Below are positions 44,470-53,011 of a stretch of DNA of 64,000 nucleotides, piece by piece. The notes beneath the pieces are model-generated. The model saw nothing but the letters and a program-made list of their open reading frames with translations. It ran no database searches and was not told the DNA's origin. Every line of letters begins with the position of its first letter. Position 1 is the first letter of the stretch. A program made the position numbers and the translations under genes. The DNA comes from Flavivirga amylovorans (GTDB lineage Bacteria; Bacteroidota; Bacteroidia; Flavobacteriales; Flavobacteriaceae), in NCBI RefSeq assembly GCF_030540875.1, contig NZ_JAUOEM010000001.1:434001-498000 (forward strand), in the 5' to 3' direction.

Positions 44470-45231
44470 ATGGGATTGGATACATTTTCACTTCAAAATA
44501 AATTGGCCTTAATCACTGGAGGAGGAACTGGCATTGGTTTAGGAATAGCAAAAGCATTTATTAGTGCAAATGCTCAAGTTATTATCACTGGAAGACGAGA
44601 AGAGGTGCTAAAAAAAGCAGTAGAAGAATTAGGCGATAACGCAAATTATATTGTAAACGATATAAGTGATAAAAGCAATATTCCAGAGCTAATTTCTCAT
44701 ATAGAGCATCGTTTTGGTGTTATTGATATTTTGGTGAATAATGCAGGTGTTCATTTAAAGAAATGGGCGCAAGATACCAGTGACAATGATTTTGAAAACG
44801 TCATAAACACCAATTTGCTAAGTGTTTTTTCGTTAACTAGGGAGTGTGCAAGAAAAATGATTGAAAGAAAACAAGGAGCTATTATACTAATTAGTTCCAT
44901 GACAGCATTGTTTGGGATGGATAGAGTCGTTGCCTATGGTACTTCTAAAACAGCTCTAACAGGTTTAATGAATAACTTGGTTACAGAATATTCAAAACAT
45001 CATGTAAGAATAAATGCGATTGCTCCAGGTTGGATTGAATCTGATATGTTGCATAAAGCACTAGATGTTGACAAACAACGAAAAGACAAAATAGTTAATA
45101 GGATAGCTATGAACCATTTTGGACAGCCAGAAGATATTGGTAATACAGCTATTTTTCTAGCTTCAAATGCTAGTAAGTATATTACAGGGGTTACAATACC
45201 TGTTGATGGTGGTGCTAAGATTAACTTTTAA
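44470..45231 (+). CDS. SDR-family NAD(P)-dependent dehydrogenase
   Basis: A 253-residue classical short-chain dehydrogenase. It has cofactor motif 'TGGGTGIG' (16-23), 'NNAG' (90-93), Ser near 142-143, Tyr156-x-x-x-Lys160 in 'YGTSK' and C-terminal 'VDGGAKINF'. It resembles gluconate 5-dehydrogenase/KduD-like enzymes that oxidise or reduce keto-deoxy sugar acids. With the UxaA-type dehydratase and RraA-like aldolase nearby, oxidation of a 2-keto-3-deoxy sugar acid is the best guess. A 155 bp gap precedes it, so it may start a new transcript. Confidence 0.88.
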   Translation: MGLDTFSLQNKLALITGGGTGIGLGIAKAFISANAQVIITGRREEVLKKAVEELGDNANYIVNDISDKSNIPELISHIEHRFGVIDILVNNAGVHLKKWAQDTSDNDFENVINTNLLSVFSLTRECARKMIERKQGAIILISSMTALFGMDRVVAYGTSKTALTGLMNNLVTEYSKHHVRINAIAPGWIESDMLHKALDVDKQRKDKIVNRIAMNHFGQPEDIGNTAIFLASNASKYITGVTIPVDGGAKINF

Positions 45232-45336
45232 AGTGGTTAAAATTATACATTTCATATATTTGTTTGATAAGCATTGGGTGTTATGAAAAAGTCATAGCAC
45301 ATTAGTAAACCACTTTTCTAATATAAAGACTTATAA

Positions 45337-46206
45337 TTGATAACTAAACAAGTAGATAGAAGCAGTCATTTAAATAGTTCATTAGGATTTACTCATAATT
45401 ATTCGGCGTCTTATCTAGATATATGGCATTGTCATCCAGAGTTAGAATTAAATTATAATGCAAAGGGTACTGGTATTAAATTCATAGGTGAGCATATAGA
45501 ACCTTTTCAACCTGGAGATTTGGTTTTAATGGGAGAAAACCTATCCCATCGTTGGCTTTTAGACGATGACTTTAAAGCTAACAATCAAGATAATTTTAAG
45601 CATGCAGAATCTTTGGTTATACACTTTAAAAAAAACTTTGCAGGAACCAGTTTCTATGATATGCCAGAGATGTCTAAGGTGAATGCATTGCTTTCAAAAT
45701 CAAAACTCGGTATCAAATTTTCAGATAAAACTACTCAAGCAGCAGCAGGTATTTTGTTAAAGATGAAAAAAGCATCAAATTTTGATAGATTGGTAATGTT
45801 TATGAAAATTTTGGGTATTCTAGCAGATGATAAACATTATCAAACACTTTGTAGCGAAGGTTATCATAAGGCTTCTTTTACTAACAAAGGAAATTTAAAC
45901 AGTGTATTAGAATATTTAATACACAACTTTCAAAATGAGATTTCTTTAGATGAAATTGCGAAAATTTCAAATATGAGTAAATCCTCATTTTGTCGTTTTT
46001 TTAAGAAAGTAAATGGAAAAACATTTACACAATACCTCAATAATATAAGAGTAGGTTATGCATGCAAATTGTTTCATGAAAAAAGCGATAAGAGTATAAG
46101 TCAGGTATGTTATTCTAGTGGCTATGGAAATTTATCACATTTCAACCGTCAATTCAAAAATATTATGGGGGTTACACCATCAGAATATCTTAAGCAAATT
46201 AAATAG
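45337..46206 (+). CDS. AraC-family regulator within the PUL
   Basis: A 289-residue protein. The frame opens with TTG immediately after an in-frame TAA and no early ATG exists, so TTG is the probable start. The N-terminal cupin-like sensor has 'HCHPELELNYNAKGTG' and 'QPGDLVLMGENLSHRW'. The C-terminal AraC double HTH has 'ISLDEIAKISNMSKSSFCRFFKK' and 'GYGNLSHFNRQFKNIMGVTPSEY'. Cupin-AraC proteins often sense a free monosaccharide or acid in the cytoplasm. It could control the sugar-acid genes around it (44470-50299), as a second regulatory layer beside the HTCS. Confidence 0.88.
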   Translation: MITKQVDRSSHLNSSLGFTHNYSASYLDIWHCHPELELNYNAKGTGIKFIGEHIEPFQPGDLVLMGENLSHRWLLDDDFKANNQDNFKHAESLVIHFKKNFAGTSFYDMPEMSKVNALLSKSKLGIKFSDKTTQAAAGILLKMKKASNFDRLVMFMKILGILADDKHYQTLCSEGYHKASFTNKGNLNSVLEYLIHNFQNEISLDEIAKISNMSKSSFCRFFKKVNGKTFTQYLNNIRVGYACKLFHEKSDKSISQVCYSSGYGNLSHFNRQFKNIMGVTPSEYLKQIK

Positions 46207-46364
46207 TTGCTTCAAAGATTTATTTGAAACATTACCATATATTCTCAAAACACTTATTATTTACTCATAAAAGGCAATATTGTATTAGTTGTTAATAATA
46301 CAGTCGTAGAGTTTTTTCAATATATCCATTATCATTGTAGTTAAATTATTAATATATAATACGC
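46207..46364. other. Intergenic region before the RraA-like gene
   Basis: 158 bp of AT-rich sequence between the AraC gene and the start of the sugar-acid gene run. It probably contains a promoter that the AraC protein controls. No clear inverted repeat is seen. Confidence 0.4.
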
Positions 46365-47063
46365 ATGAGTACACCCATTTGGAAAAATGATGACGAATTA
46401 ATAGCACTTGCAAAAAAAGAATTATTTACAGCCTTAGTTGGAGATTCCTTAGATAAAATTAATTTAAGGCATCAATTTTTACCTGCTCAAGTAAAACCAT
46501 TATCTCCAGAAATGGTAGTGCTTGGTAGAGCTATGCCAGTTGTTGAAGCGGATGTTTACGACGAAATTGTAGAAAACACAAAAAACGAGCTCATGAGTAA
46601 ACCTTTTGGTTTAATGTTTGAGGCATTAGATTCCCTGCAAAAAAACGAAGTTTATATATGCACGGGAGGCTCTCATAATTATGCCATGTGGGGTGGCTTA
46701 ATGTCAACCAGAGCTATAAAATGTGGAGCAGCAGGAGCAGTAGTTGATGGCTATAGTAGAGATACCAATGAAATATTGAGATTAAATTTCCCAACATGTT
46801 CAATCGGAACTTATGCCCAAGATCAAGGCCCTAGAGGTAAGGTTATTGATTATGGAGTACCTATAATTTGGAATGGTATAAAAATAAACCCAGGAGATTG
46901 GGTATATGGAGATCGCGATGGCGTTGTAATTATTCCTAAGGAAGTAGAAGAACAGGTGTTTACATTAGCTTTTGAGAAGGCAAGAGGAGAAAAAAGTGTG
47001 CTAAAAGCATTAGAAGGCGGAATGACTACTGTGGAGGCTTTTGAGAAATTCGGAATTATGTAA
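46365..47063 (+). CDS. RraA-like class II pyruvate aldolase / oxaloacetate decarboxylase family
   Basis: A 232-residue protein of the RraA/HMG-CHA aldolase fold. 'GGSHNYAMWGGLMSTRAIKCG', 'AGAVVDGYSRDTNEI' (Arg-Asp metal/substrate site) and 'GDWVYGDRDGVVIIP' are the conserved blocks. Members are either RNase E regulators (RraA proper, shorter, in proteobacteria) or metal-dependent aldolases that release pyruvate from 4-hydroxy-2-keto acids. In this context the aldolase role is far more likely. It is followed by the two UxaA-type genes at spacings of 23 and 12 bp, so they form one unit. Confidence 0.85.
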   Translation: MSTPIWKNDDELIALAKKELFTALVGDSLDKINLRHQFLPAQVKPLSPEMVVLGRAMPVVEADVYDEIVENTKNELMSKPFGLMFEALDSLQKNEVYICTGGSHNYAMWGGLMSTRAIKCGAAGAVVDGYSRDTNEILRLNFPTCSIGTYAQDQGPRGKVIDYGVPIIWNGIKINPGDWVYGDRDGVVIIPKEVEEQVFTLAFEKARGEKSVLKALEGGMTTVEAFEKFGIM

Positions 47064-47086
47064 CATCTTAAAGGTAAATTCATTTT

Positions 47087-47419
47087 ATGAAACAGGCATT
47101 AATAAAGATTCACAATGATGATAATGTAGCCACAGCTTTAGAAAAATTAAGTATTGGTTTGGTGTCTTTTCGTGATACAGAAAAAAAAATAGTGCAAGTA
47201 GATGTTATTGAAACAATTAATGCTGGGCATAAAATAGCTTTAAAAGATTTGAAACAAGGCGAGCCTATTGTTAAATATGGTGTTATTATTGGTTATGCAA
47301 GTATTCCCATAGGTTTAGGAACTTGGATACACTTGCATAATTTAGAGAGTAAATTTGATGAACGCTCAAGTACTTTAGATACAGAAACTGGCGCTCCAAC
47401 AGATATTGAATATCTATAA
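47087..47419 (+). CDS. UxaA-type dehydratase, small (SAF-domain) subunit
   Basis: A 110-residue protein matching the N-terminal SAF domain of altronate/galactarate dehydratases: 'ALIKIHNDDNVATALEKL', 'INAGHKIALKDLKQGEPIVKYG' and 'LGTWIHLHNL'. In E. coli UxaA this domain is fused to the catalytic part; here it is a separate gene, as in many Bacteroidota and archaea. It lies 12 bp before the large-subunit gene. Confidence 0.88.
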   Translation: MKQALIKIHNDDNVATALEKLSIGLVSFRDTEKKIVQVDVIETINAGHKIALKDLKQGEPIVKYGVIIGYASIPIGLGTWIHLHNLESKFDERSSTLDTETGAPTDIEYL

Positions 47420-47431
47420 ATTGCAGCTACA

Positions 47432-48646
47432 ATGAACAAGGAGATACTTCAAACAACATGGGATGGCTATTTACGGAATGATGGTCGTAAAGGCATTCGT
47501 AATTTAGTATTAATAATATACACAGTAGAATGTGCAAGTTTTGTAGCTCATCAAATAGCCAAAGATGAAGATGATGTACATGTAATTGGCTTTCCTGGAT
47601 GTTATGACAATGCTTATGCAATACGAATGTTGTTGGCTTTAGCACGCCATCCAAACGTAGGCGCTGTATTGGCCGTTGGTTTAGGATGTGAATATACAAG
47701 GCCAGAAAAAATAGCGGAAGTAGTTCGCAGTTCTGGTAGGCCGGCAGATAGTTTTTTTATTCAACATTTTGGAGGTACAACAAAAAGTATTACCAAAGGA
47801 AAAGCCATTGTAAATACCTTTAAAGAAGAAATCTCTAAAGTGCCAAAGGTAAAAATGGACCTCAAAGATTTAGTAGTAGGTGCAGAGTGTGGTGGTAGCG
47901 ATGCTACCTCTGGGTTGGCAGGAAATCCAGTAGTGGGAAGGTTTTATGATATTTTGGTAGAACAGGGTGGTACGGCAATTTTTGAGGAAGTTGTAGAGTT
48001 AATTGGCTTAAAAGATATTCTAGTAGATCGAGGAAAAACAGAAACTGCAAAACAATCTTTGGCACAAGCCTATGATAAGGCAATGAGCTACTGTAAAGAT
48101 GTACGGCAATGGTCTACATCACCAGGTAATTTTGAAGGCGGTCTCACTACTATTGAAGAAAAAAGTATGGGAGCCTTTGCCAAAAGCGGCTCTAAACCCA
48201 TAGAAGGTGTTATTAAAGTATCAGAAATACCATCCCAAAATGGTTTGTGGTTGCTAGATTCGGTTCCAGATAAGCATTTTATGCAGTTTGGGTACACCAA
48301 TCCAAATGATAGTGAAGGGATTTTAGATTTAATAGCAACAGGTGCTCAGGTTGTATTGTTTGTAACAGGTAGAGGCTCTGTTATAGGAAGCCCTATTGCA
48401 CCTTTATTAAAAGTAACAGGAAATGCGGAGACCTTTAAAAATATGGAAGGGGATATGGATTTTGATGCGAGCAAAGTACTATCTGGAGAACAAACTATGG
48501 AAGAAGCCGCCTTAGATTTAGCTAAACTAATTATAAATGTGTGTTCTGGTATGGCTTCTAAGCCAGAGGCTTTAGGACACAGAGAGTTTTTTATTCCTTA
48601 TAAACATCAAGATACACCATCTCTTGCTAATGGCTGTAGAGCTTAA
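47432..48646 (+). CDS. UxaA-type sugar-acid dehydratase, large subunit
   Basis: A 404-residue protein. '[24 protein letters not shown]', '[18 protein letters not shown]' and '[17 protein letters not shown]' are the conserved blocks of the UxaA/GarD catalytic domain, including the Cys residues likely to bind the metal. These enzymes dehydrate sugar acids (altronate, galactarate and relatives) to 2-keto-3-deoxy acids. The family name does not fix the substrate; a galactonate- or fuconate-like acid would suit this locus. It works with the small subunit directly upstream. Confidence 0.9.
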   Translation: MNKEILQTTWDGYLRNDGRKGIRNLVLIIYTVECASFVAHQIAKDEDDVHVIGFPGCYDNAYAIRMLLALARHPNVGAVLAVGLGCEYTRPEKIAEVVRSSGRPADSFFIQHFGGTTKSITKGKAIVNTFKEEISKVPKVKMDLKDLVVGAECGGSDATSGLAGNPVVGRFYDILVEQGGTAIFEEVVELIGLKDILVDRGKTETAKQSLAQAYDKAMSYCKDVRQWSTSPGNFEGGLTTIEEKSMGAFAKSGSKPIEGVIKVSEIPSQNGLWLLDSVPDKHFMQFGYTNPNDSEGILDLIATGAQVVLFVTGRGSVIGSPIAPLLKVTGNAETFKNMEGDMDFDASKVLSGEQTMEEAALDLAKLIINVCSGMASKPEALGHREFFIPYKHQDTPSLANGCRA

Positions 48647-48676
48647 ACATATATAATAATAAGTACGTAAAACAAT

Positions 48677-50299
48677 ATGGACATTAAACTAAACAATATA
48701 GACTTAATTATAATCGTGGTATACTTATTAGTCATTCTGTCTTTGGGGTGCTGGTATTATATTAAAGCCTATATTGATAAAAAGAAAGTCCAAACCGATA
48801 GTAAAGGGTATTTTTTAGCTGGTGGTAACCTTAAATGGCCAGTGATTGGCCTATCATTATTTGCTACCAATATATCTACAATTCACATGGTAGGTTTGGC
48901 TCAAGCGGGTTATGAAGATGGCCTGTTAAATGGCAATTACGAATTAATGTCTGGTTTTGTCATTATTATTTTGGCTATATTTTTTGTGCCCTTTTACATA
49001 AGAAGCCGTGTTGCAACCTTACCGGATTTTTTAGAACAACGTTTTGATAGAGCTTCGCGAGATTGGGTTGCAGGTATATCTATAGCATCAGCAATATTGG
49101 TACATATTGGTTTTTCACTTGTTACTGGAGCAGTTGTTTTAGAGGGCATGTTTGGGTTTGATAAAACAGCGAGTATTTTATTAATTGTTCTGTTAACGGG
49201 AGCCTATACAATTGTTGGCGGGTTAAGAGCAGTGGTGTTTACAGAGTCCTTACAAGCTATTATTTTAATATTAGGAGCTATTGCAGTTACCGTTGCAGCT
49301 TATTTAAAGCTAGGTAGTTGGGATGTATTGGTTAATAATATTGATAAGAGTGCTTTAAATTTGTTGCGTTCCGGAGAAGAATCGCACTTCCCTTGGTATG
49401 CAGTATTTTTAGGATATCCAGTAATTGGAATATGGTATTGGTGTACAGATCAAACTATCGTGCAACGTGTTTTAGGAGCTAAAGACGAAGAACATGCTAG
49501 AGTAGGAGCTATTTTTTCGGGTTTTTTAAAACTCTTGCCCATGTTCATTTTTGTATTGCCAGGGCTTATGGTAGTGGCTTTAATAAATACAGGGAAAATA
49601 GACGATACGTTATTGGAAAGTAAAGACACACTATCATTCTTAATTCGTAATCTTTTGCCTCCAGGGCTAACAGGTCTAATGGCGGCAGCATTATTGGCAG
49701 CTGTAATGAGTTCGGTTTCAGGAGCTTTAAATTCAATTTCAACATTGTTTACCTACGATTTGTACAAAAGGTTCAAACCTAAAACGCCAGATAAAAAGTT
49801 AGTACGTATAGGTAGAATAACAGCTTTTGTCGCCATGATAGTTTCTGTATTATGGTCTTTTGCTATTGAAGGGAAAGAAGGAATTTTTAACGAAATGGTT
49901 GGTATTGTGGTATTAATTTCGCCACCTCTAACTATGGTTTTTTTATTCGGTATTTTTTGGAAAAAAGCATCGTCTTTTGCCTCAAAATGGACACTTTGGT
50001 TGGGGTCTTTAGCAGGCGTATTGGTTTATGTATACCATAGAACTTATGAAATTTTTGGTTTTCCAGAATGGAAACCCAAAACTCTTATGGAAGGGGTATA
50101 TTTATCTATAATTTGCACCATTATTATGGTAGTGTTTAGTTATTGGAAACCCCAAGAGCAAACTGAAAAAAGTAAAGCGCTAACATGGGCTTATTTTTGG
50201 GAACCTCTAGAACCTAAAGGATGGAAGGGAATAGGAAATTATAAGTTTTTGAGTGTGTTATTACTCTTAGCAATGGCTCTCATATACATTATTTTTTAA
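48677..50299 (+). CDS. Sodium:solute symporter (SSS/SGLT family)
   Basis: A 540-residue membrane protein with about 14 transmembrane segments. 'GYFLAGGNLKWPVIGLSLFATNIS' and 'GLTGLMAAALLAAVMSSVSGALNS' are SSS-family core motifs around the sodium sites. Members of this size import sugars, sugar acids or other solutes with Na+. Placed between the sugar-acid enzymes and GH29, it should import the released monosaccharide or its oxidised form across the inner membrane. Confidence 0.92.
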   Translation: MDIKLNNIDLIIIVVYLLVILSLGCWYYIKAYIDKKKVQTDSKGYFLAGGNLKWPVIGLSLFATNISTIHMVGLAQAGYEDGLLNGNYELMSGFVIIILAIFFVPFYIRSRVATLPDFLEQRFDRASRDWVAGISIASAILVHIGFSLVTGAVVLEGMFGFDKTASILLIVLLTGAYTIVGGLRAVVFTESLQAIILILGAIAVTVAAYLKLGSWDVLVNNIDKSALNLLRSGEESHFPWYAVFLGYPVIGIWYWCTDQTIVQRVLGAKDEEHARVGAIFSGFLKLLPMFIFVLPGLMVVALINTGKIDDTLLESKDTLSFLIRNLLPPGLTGLMAAALLAAVMSSVSGALNSISTLFTYDLYKRFKPKTPDKKLVRIGRITAFVAMIVSVLWSFAIEGKEGIFNEMVGIVVLISPPLTMVFLFGIFWKKASSFASKWTLWLGSLAGVLVYVYHRTYEIFGFPEWKPKTLMEGVYLSIICTIIMVVFSYWKPQEQTEKSKALTWAYFWEPLEPKGWKGIGNYKFLSVLLLLAMALIYIIF

Positions 50300-50327
50300 T
50301 TAATGAATTTTAAAAATTTTTGATAAA

Positions 50328-51836
50328 ATGAAAAAAAGTATAATCCAAGTTATTGTTTTATTACTGGTTTTATCATCCTGTAATAAAGGCATAAAAAAAG
50401 AATCCAGTACATCACCAGAAGCTTTTCGGTATGAAGACAATTGGGAATCTATTCGATCAAAATATGAGGTGCCAGAGTGGTTTAGAGATGCTAAATTCGG
50501 TATTTTTATTAATTGGGGGCCTTATGCAGTTCCAGCTTACAGTAGTGAGAAATATGGAAAAGGTATCTACAGTCCTAAATGGCAACGTGGGGGGGAGTAT
50601 CCATATACATACCACAAAGAACACTATGGAGATGCTTCAAAGTTTGGTTATAAAGATTTAGTACCATTATTTAAGGCTGAGAATTTTGATGTCAAATCAT
50701 GGGGTGATTTATTTAAAAAGTCCCATGCAAAATATGTAGTACATGTAGCGGATTATCATGATGGTTTTGCCATGTACAATGCCAACCACACCAGATGGAA
50801 TGTAGCTAACATGGGGCCTAAAAAAGACATTATGAAAATGGTTGCAGAGGAGTGCAAATCCTTAGGATTAAAATTTGGAGTATCTTCTCATTTTGCACTA
50901 AACAGACAGTATTATAGTCGTAGCAATCCAGATTGGGATACTAACGACCCTAATTATTATGATTTATATGGAGAGCCTATAAAAAAAGGAGACCTGCCAA
51001 CACAAAAGTTTTTAAATCATTGGTGGGACAGAACAACCGATGTTATTGATCAATATGAACCCGATTTATTATGGTTTGATTTTGGATTGGATAAACCTGG
51101 GTTTGAGTCAGTTCACAAAAAAATTCTGGCATATTATTATAACAAAGGATTAGATTGGGATAAGGAAGTAGTATTTCAAGATAAAAATATGAAAAACGAA
51201 TCTTTTCCCGAAGATTTAATTGTGTTGGATATAGAACGCGGGCGTATGGATGGAATTTTTAAATACCCTTGGCAAACCGATACATCAGTTGGTAAAATTT
51301 CTTGGGGTCATATTAAAAATGAACAGTATAAATCGGTTAATTATCTGTTAGATGAACTCATTGATATTGTTAGTAAAAATGGTTGTTTATTGTTAAACAT
51401 TGGGCCAAAAGCCGATGGTACTATTCCTCAAGAATCTGAAGATATTTTAACCAACATGGGAAAATGGCTAAGTGTAAATGGAGAAGCTATTTTTGAAACA
51501 CGACCATGGAAAATTTATGGGGAAGGCCCTACTAAAGTTAGTAAAGGGCATCATTCAGAGAAAGAAAATAAGTTGGCTACAGCAAAGGATATTCGTTTTA
51601 CAACAAAAGAGAATTACTTGTATGCAACTGCTTTAAATTGGTCAGAAGACGGCACTTATACTATCAAGTCTTTAGCTAAGAATAATCCTTATGATAGTCG
51701 AAATATTGAATCGGTAGAATTCATAAGTGGAACTAATAATATAATTTGGGAGCAAACTTCAGAAGGACTTGCCATAAAAGTTGAGGGAAATAAGCCCTGT
51801 GAAGCGGCTTATGTTTTTAAAATTCAACTCAAATAA
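50328..51836 (+). CDS. GH29 alpha-L-fucosidase-like lipoprotein
   Basis: A 502-residue protein with lipoprotein signal 'VLSSC'. GH29 blocks are evident: 'WFRDAKFGIFINWGPYAVPAY', 'YVVHVADYHDGFAMYN' and the nucleophile in 'PDLLWFDFGLDKPG' (Asp251). 'NGCLLLNIGPKADGTIP' marks the barrel end, followed by a C-terminal beta-sandwich. GH29 enzymes are retaining exo-alpha-L-fucosidases; some accept alpha-L-galactosides. 'DYHDG' in place of the common 'KHHDGF' is a variation near the active site. In a galactan locus either terminal fucose or L-galactose is possible. Confidence 0.9.
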   Translation: MKKSIIQVIVLLLVLSSCNKGIKKESSTSPEAFRYEDNWESIRSKYEVPEWFRDAKFGIFINWGPYAVPAYSSEKYGKGIYSPKWQRGGEYPYTYHKEHYGDASKFGYKDLVPLFKAENFDVKSWGDLFKKSHAKYVVHVADYHDGFAMYNANHTRWNVANMGPKKDIMKMVAEECKSLGLKFGVSSHFALNRQYYSRSNPDWDTNDPNYYDLYGEPIKKGDLPTQKFLNHWWDRTTDVIDQYEPDLLWFDFGLDKPGFESVHKKILAYYYNKGLDWDKEVVFQDKNMKNESFPEDLIVLDIERGRMDGIFKYPWQTDTSVGKISWGHIKNEQYKSVNYLLDELIDIVSKNGCLLLNIGPKADGTIPQESEDILTNMGKWLSVNGEAIFETRPWKIYGEGPTKVSKGHHSEKENKLATAKDIRFTTKENYLYATALNWSEDGTYTIKSLAKNNPYDSRNIESVEFISGTNNIIWEQTSEGLAIKVEGNKPCEAAYVFKIQLK

Positions 51837-51842
51837 AAAAGT

Positions 51843-53000
51843 ATGAAAAAATTAGTTCATGCATCAATTCTATGCATTTTAATTTGGTCCTGTAGCTCAA
51901 AAGTTGAAGAAAAAATGCTTGTCGATTTTTTTCAACCAATGCCTTTACAAGCGCCTTTGGTTTCAGATGGTATTTGGGGGGCGCCAAACGTTATTCCTAG
52001 AGATACAGCTAATGGATTGGAAGACCCAAAATTAAAAAACTGGAATTATTGGGATGGACGTATCGTAAAATCTGATGATGGTAAATATCACTTTTATGGT
52101 AGTCGTTGGACACAAAGTGTAAACCATAGCAAGGGATGGCATGATGAATCTAAAGGAATACATGCTGTTAGTGACAATGTTATGGGACCTTATAAGGATT
52201 TAGGTGAAATTTGGCCACAATGGAACAATGGAAAAGGAAGTAATGTTATAGGCTTAAGAATGCACGATGGGAGGTATGCAGTTATTACAAGCGAGATCAC
52301 TAAAGGAGAGGTTTTTGTATCCGATAATCCGAATGGGCCATTTAAACTTCTTGGTGAAATAAAAATAGATTTAAATGGCTTTCCTTATGAGTTAGCTCGC
52401 TATGATGAAAATAATAAAGGCGCAGTTAAAAACGGTATGGTAGGAAATATGTCTAACGTCAAAATATTGTTAAGACCAGACGGAAACTATATGATTATTC
52501 CAAGGTCAACAGCACCTATGCTAAGTACTAATGGTATTTTAGGACCTTATAAAATAATGGGAGATCGTGTTTTTGTAAAGCAATTTCCCGAGTATAACGT
52601 TTGGCACATGGAAGACCCAAGCGTATGGTACAATAATGGTATATACCATATTATTGTAAACCATTGGCCTACAAAAACCACACATCATTTTACATCTTTT
52701 GATGGGATTAATGATTGGGAATATCAAGGTGTAGCGTTTAAAAAGGAGGCTAATATTTTTAAATATACTAATGAGATAGTTAACGATTGGGTATTTGTAG
52801 AAAGGGCTACACCTTATGTGGAAAATGGGCATGTAACCCACATTATTTTTTCAGTATTAGATGTTAAAAAAGGACAGGACAAAGCCAATGATAAACACGG
52901 GAGTAAAATTGTTGTAGTGCCTTTTGACGGTAAAGCATTTGATGATTATATGCATAGAAAACTGAAGTTAAAAAAAGAAGCATTTAATAATAAAGATTAA
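51843..53000 (+). CDS. Five-bladed beta-propeller putative glycoside hydrolase (copy A, lipoprotein)
   Basis: A 385-residue protein with lipoprotein signal 'LIWSC'. Repeated propeller text ('YWDGRIVKSDDGKYHFYGSRW', 'AVSDNVMGPYKD', 'WYNNGIYHIIVNHW') resembles the GH43/GH117-type five-bladed fold. Candidate acidic residues sit where that clan puts its catalytic triad: Asp71 (WDGR), Glu257/Asp258 (MEDPSVW) and Glu320 (FVERATPYVEN). I cannot place it in a named GH family. It is 6 bp after GH29 and 11 bp before a sulfatase, and a close paralogue follows that sulfatase. Substrate is unknown. Confidence 0.75.
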   Translation: MKKLVHASILCILIWSCSSKVEEKMLVDFFQPMPLQAPLVSDGIWGAPNVIPRDTANGLEDPKLKNWNYWDGRIVKSDDGKYHFYGSRWTQSVNHSKGWHDESKGIHAVSDNVMGPYKDLGEIWPQWNNGKGSNVIGLRMHDGRYAVITSEITKGEVFVSDNPNGPFKLLGEIKIDLNGFPYELARYDENNKGAVKNGMVGNMSNVKILLRPDGNYMIIPRSTAPMLSTNGILGPYKIMGDRVFVKQFPEYNVWHMEDPSVWYNNGIYHIIVNHWPTKTTHHFTSFDGINDWEYQGVAFKKEANIFKYTNEIVNDWVFVERATPYVENGHVTHIIFSVLDVKKGQDKANDKHGSKIVVVPFDGKAFDDYMHRKLKLKKEAFNNKD

Positions 53001-53011
53001 ACTAAACTTTT

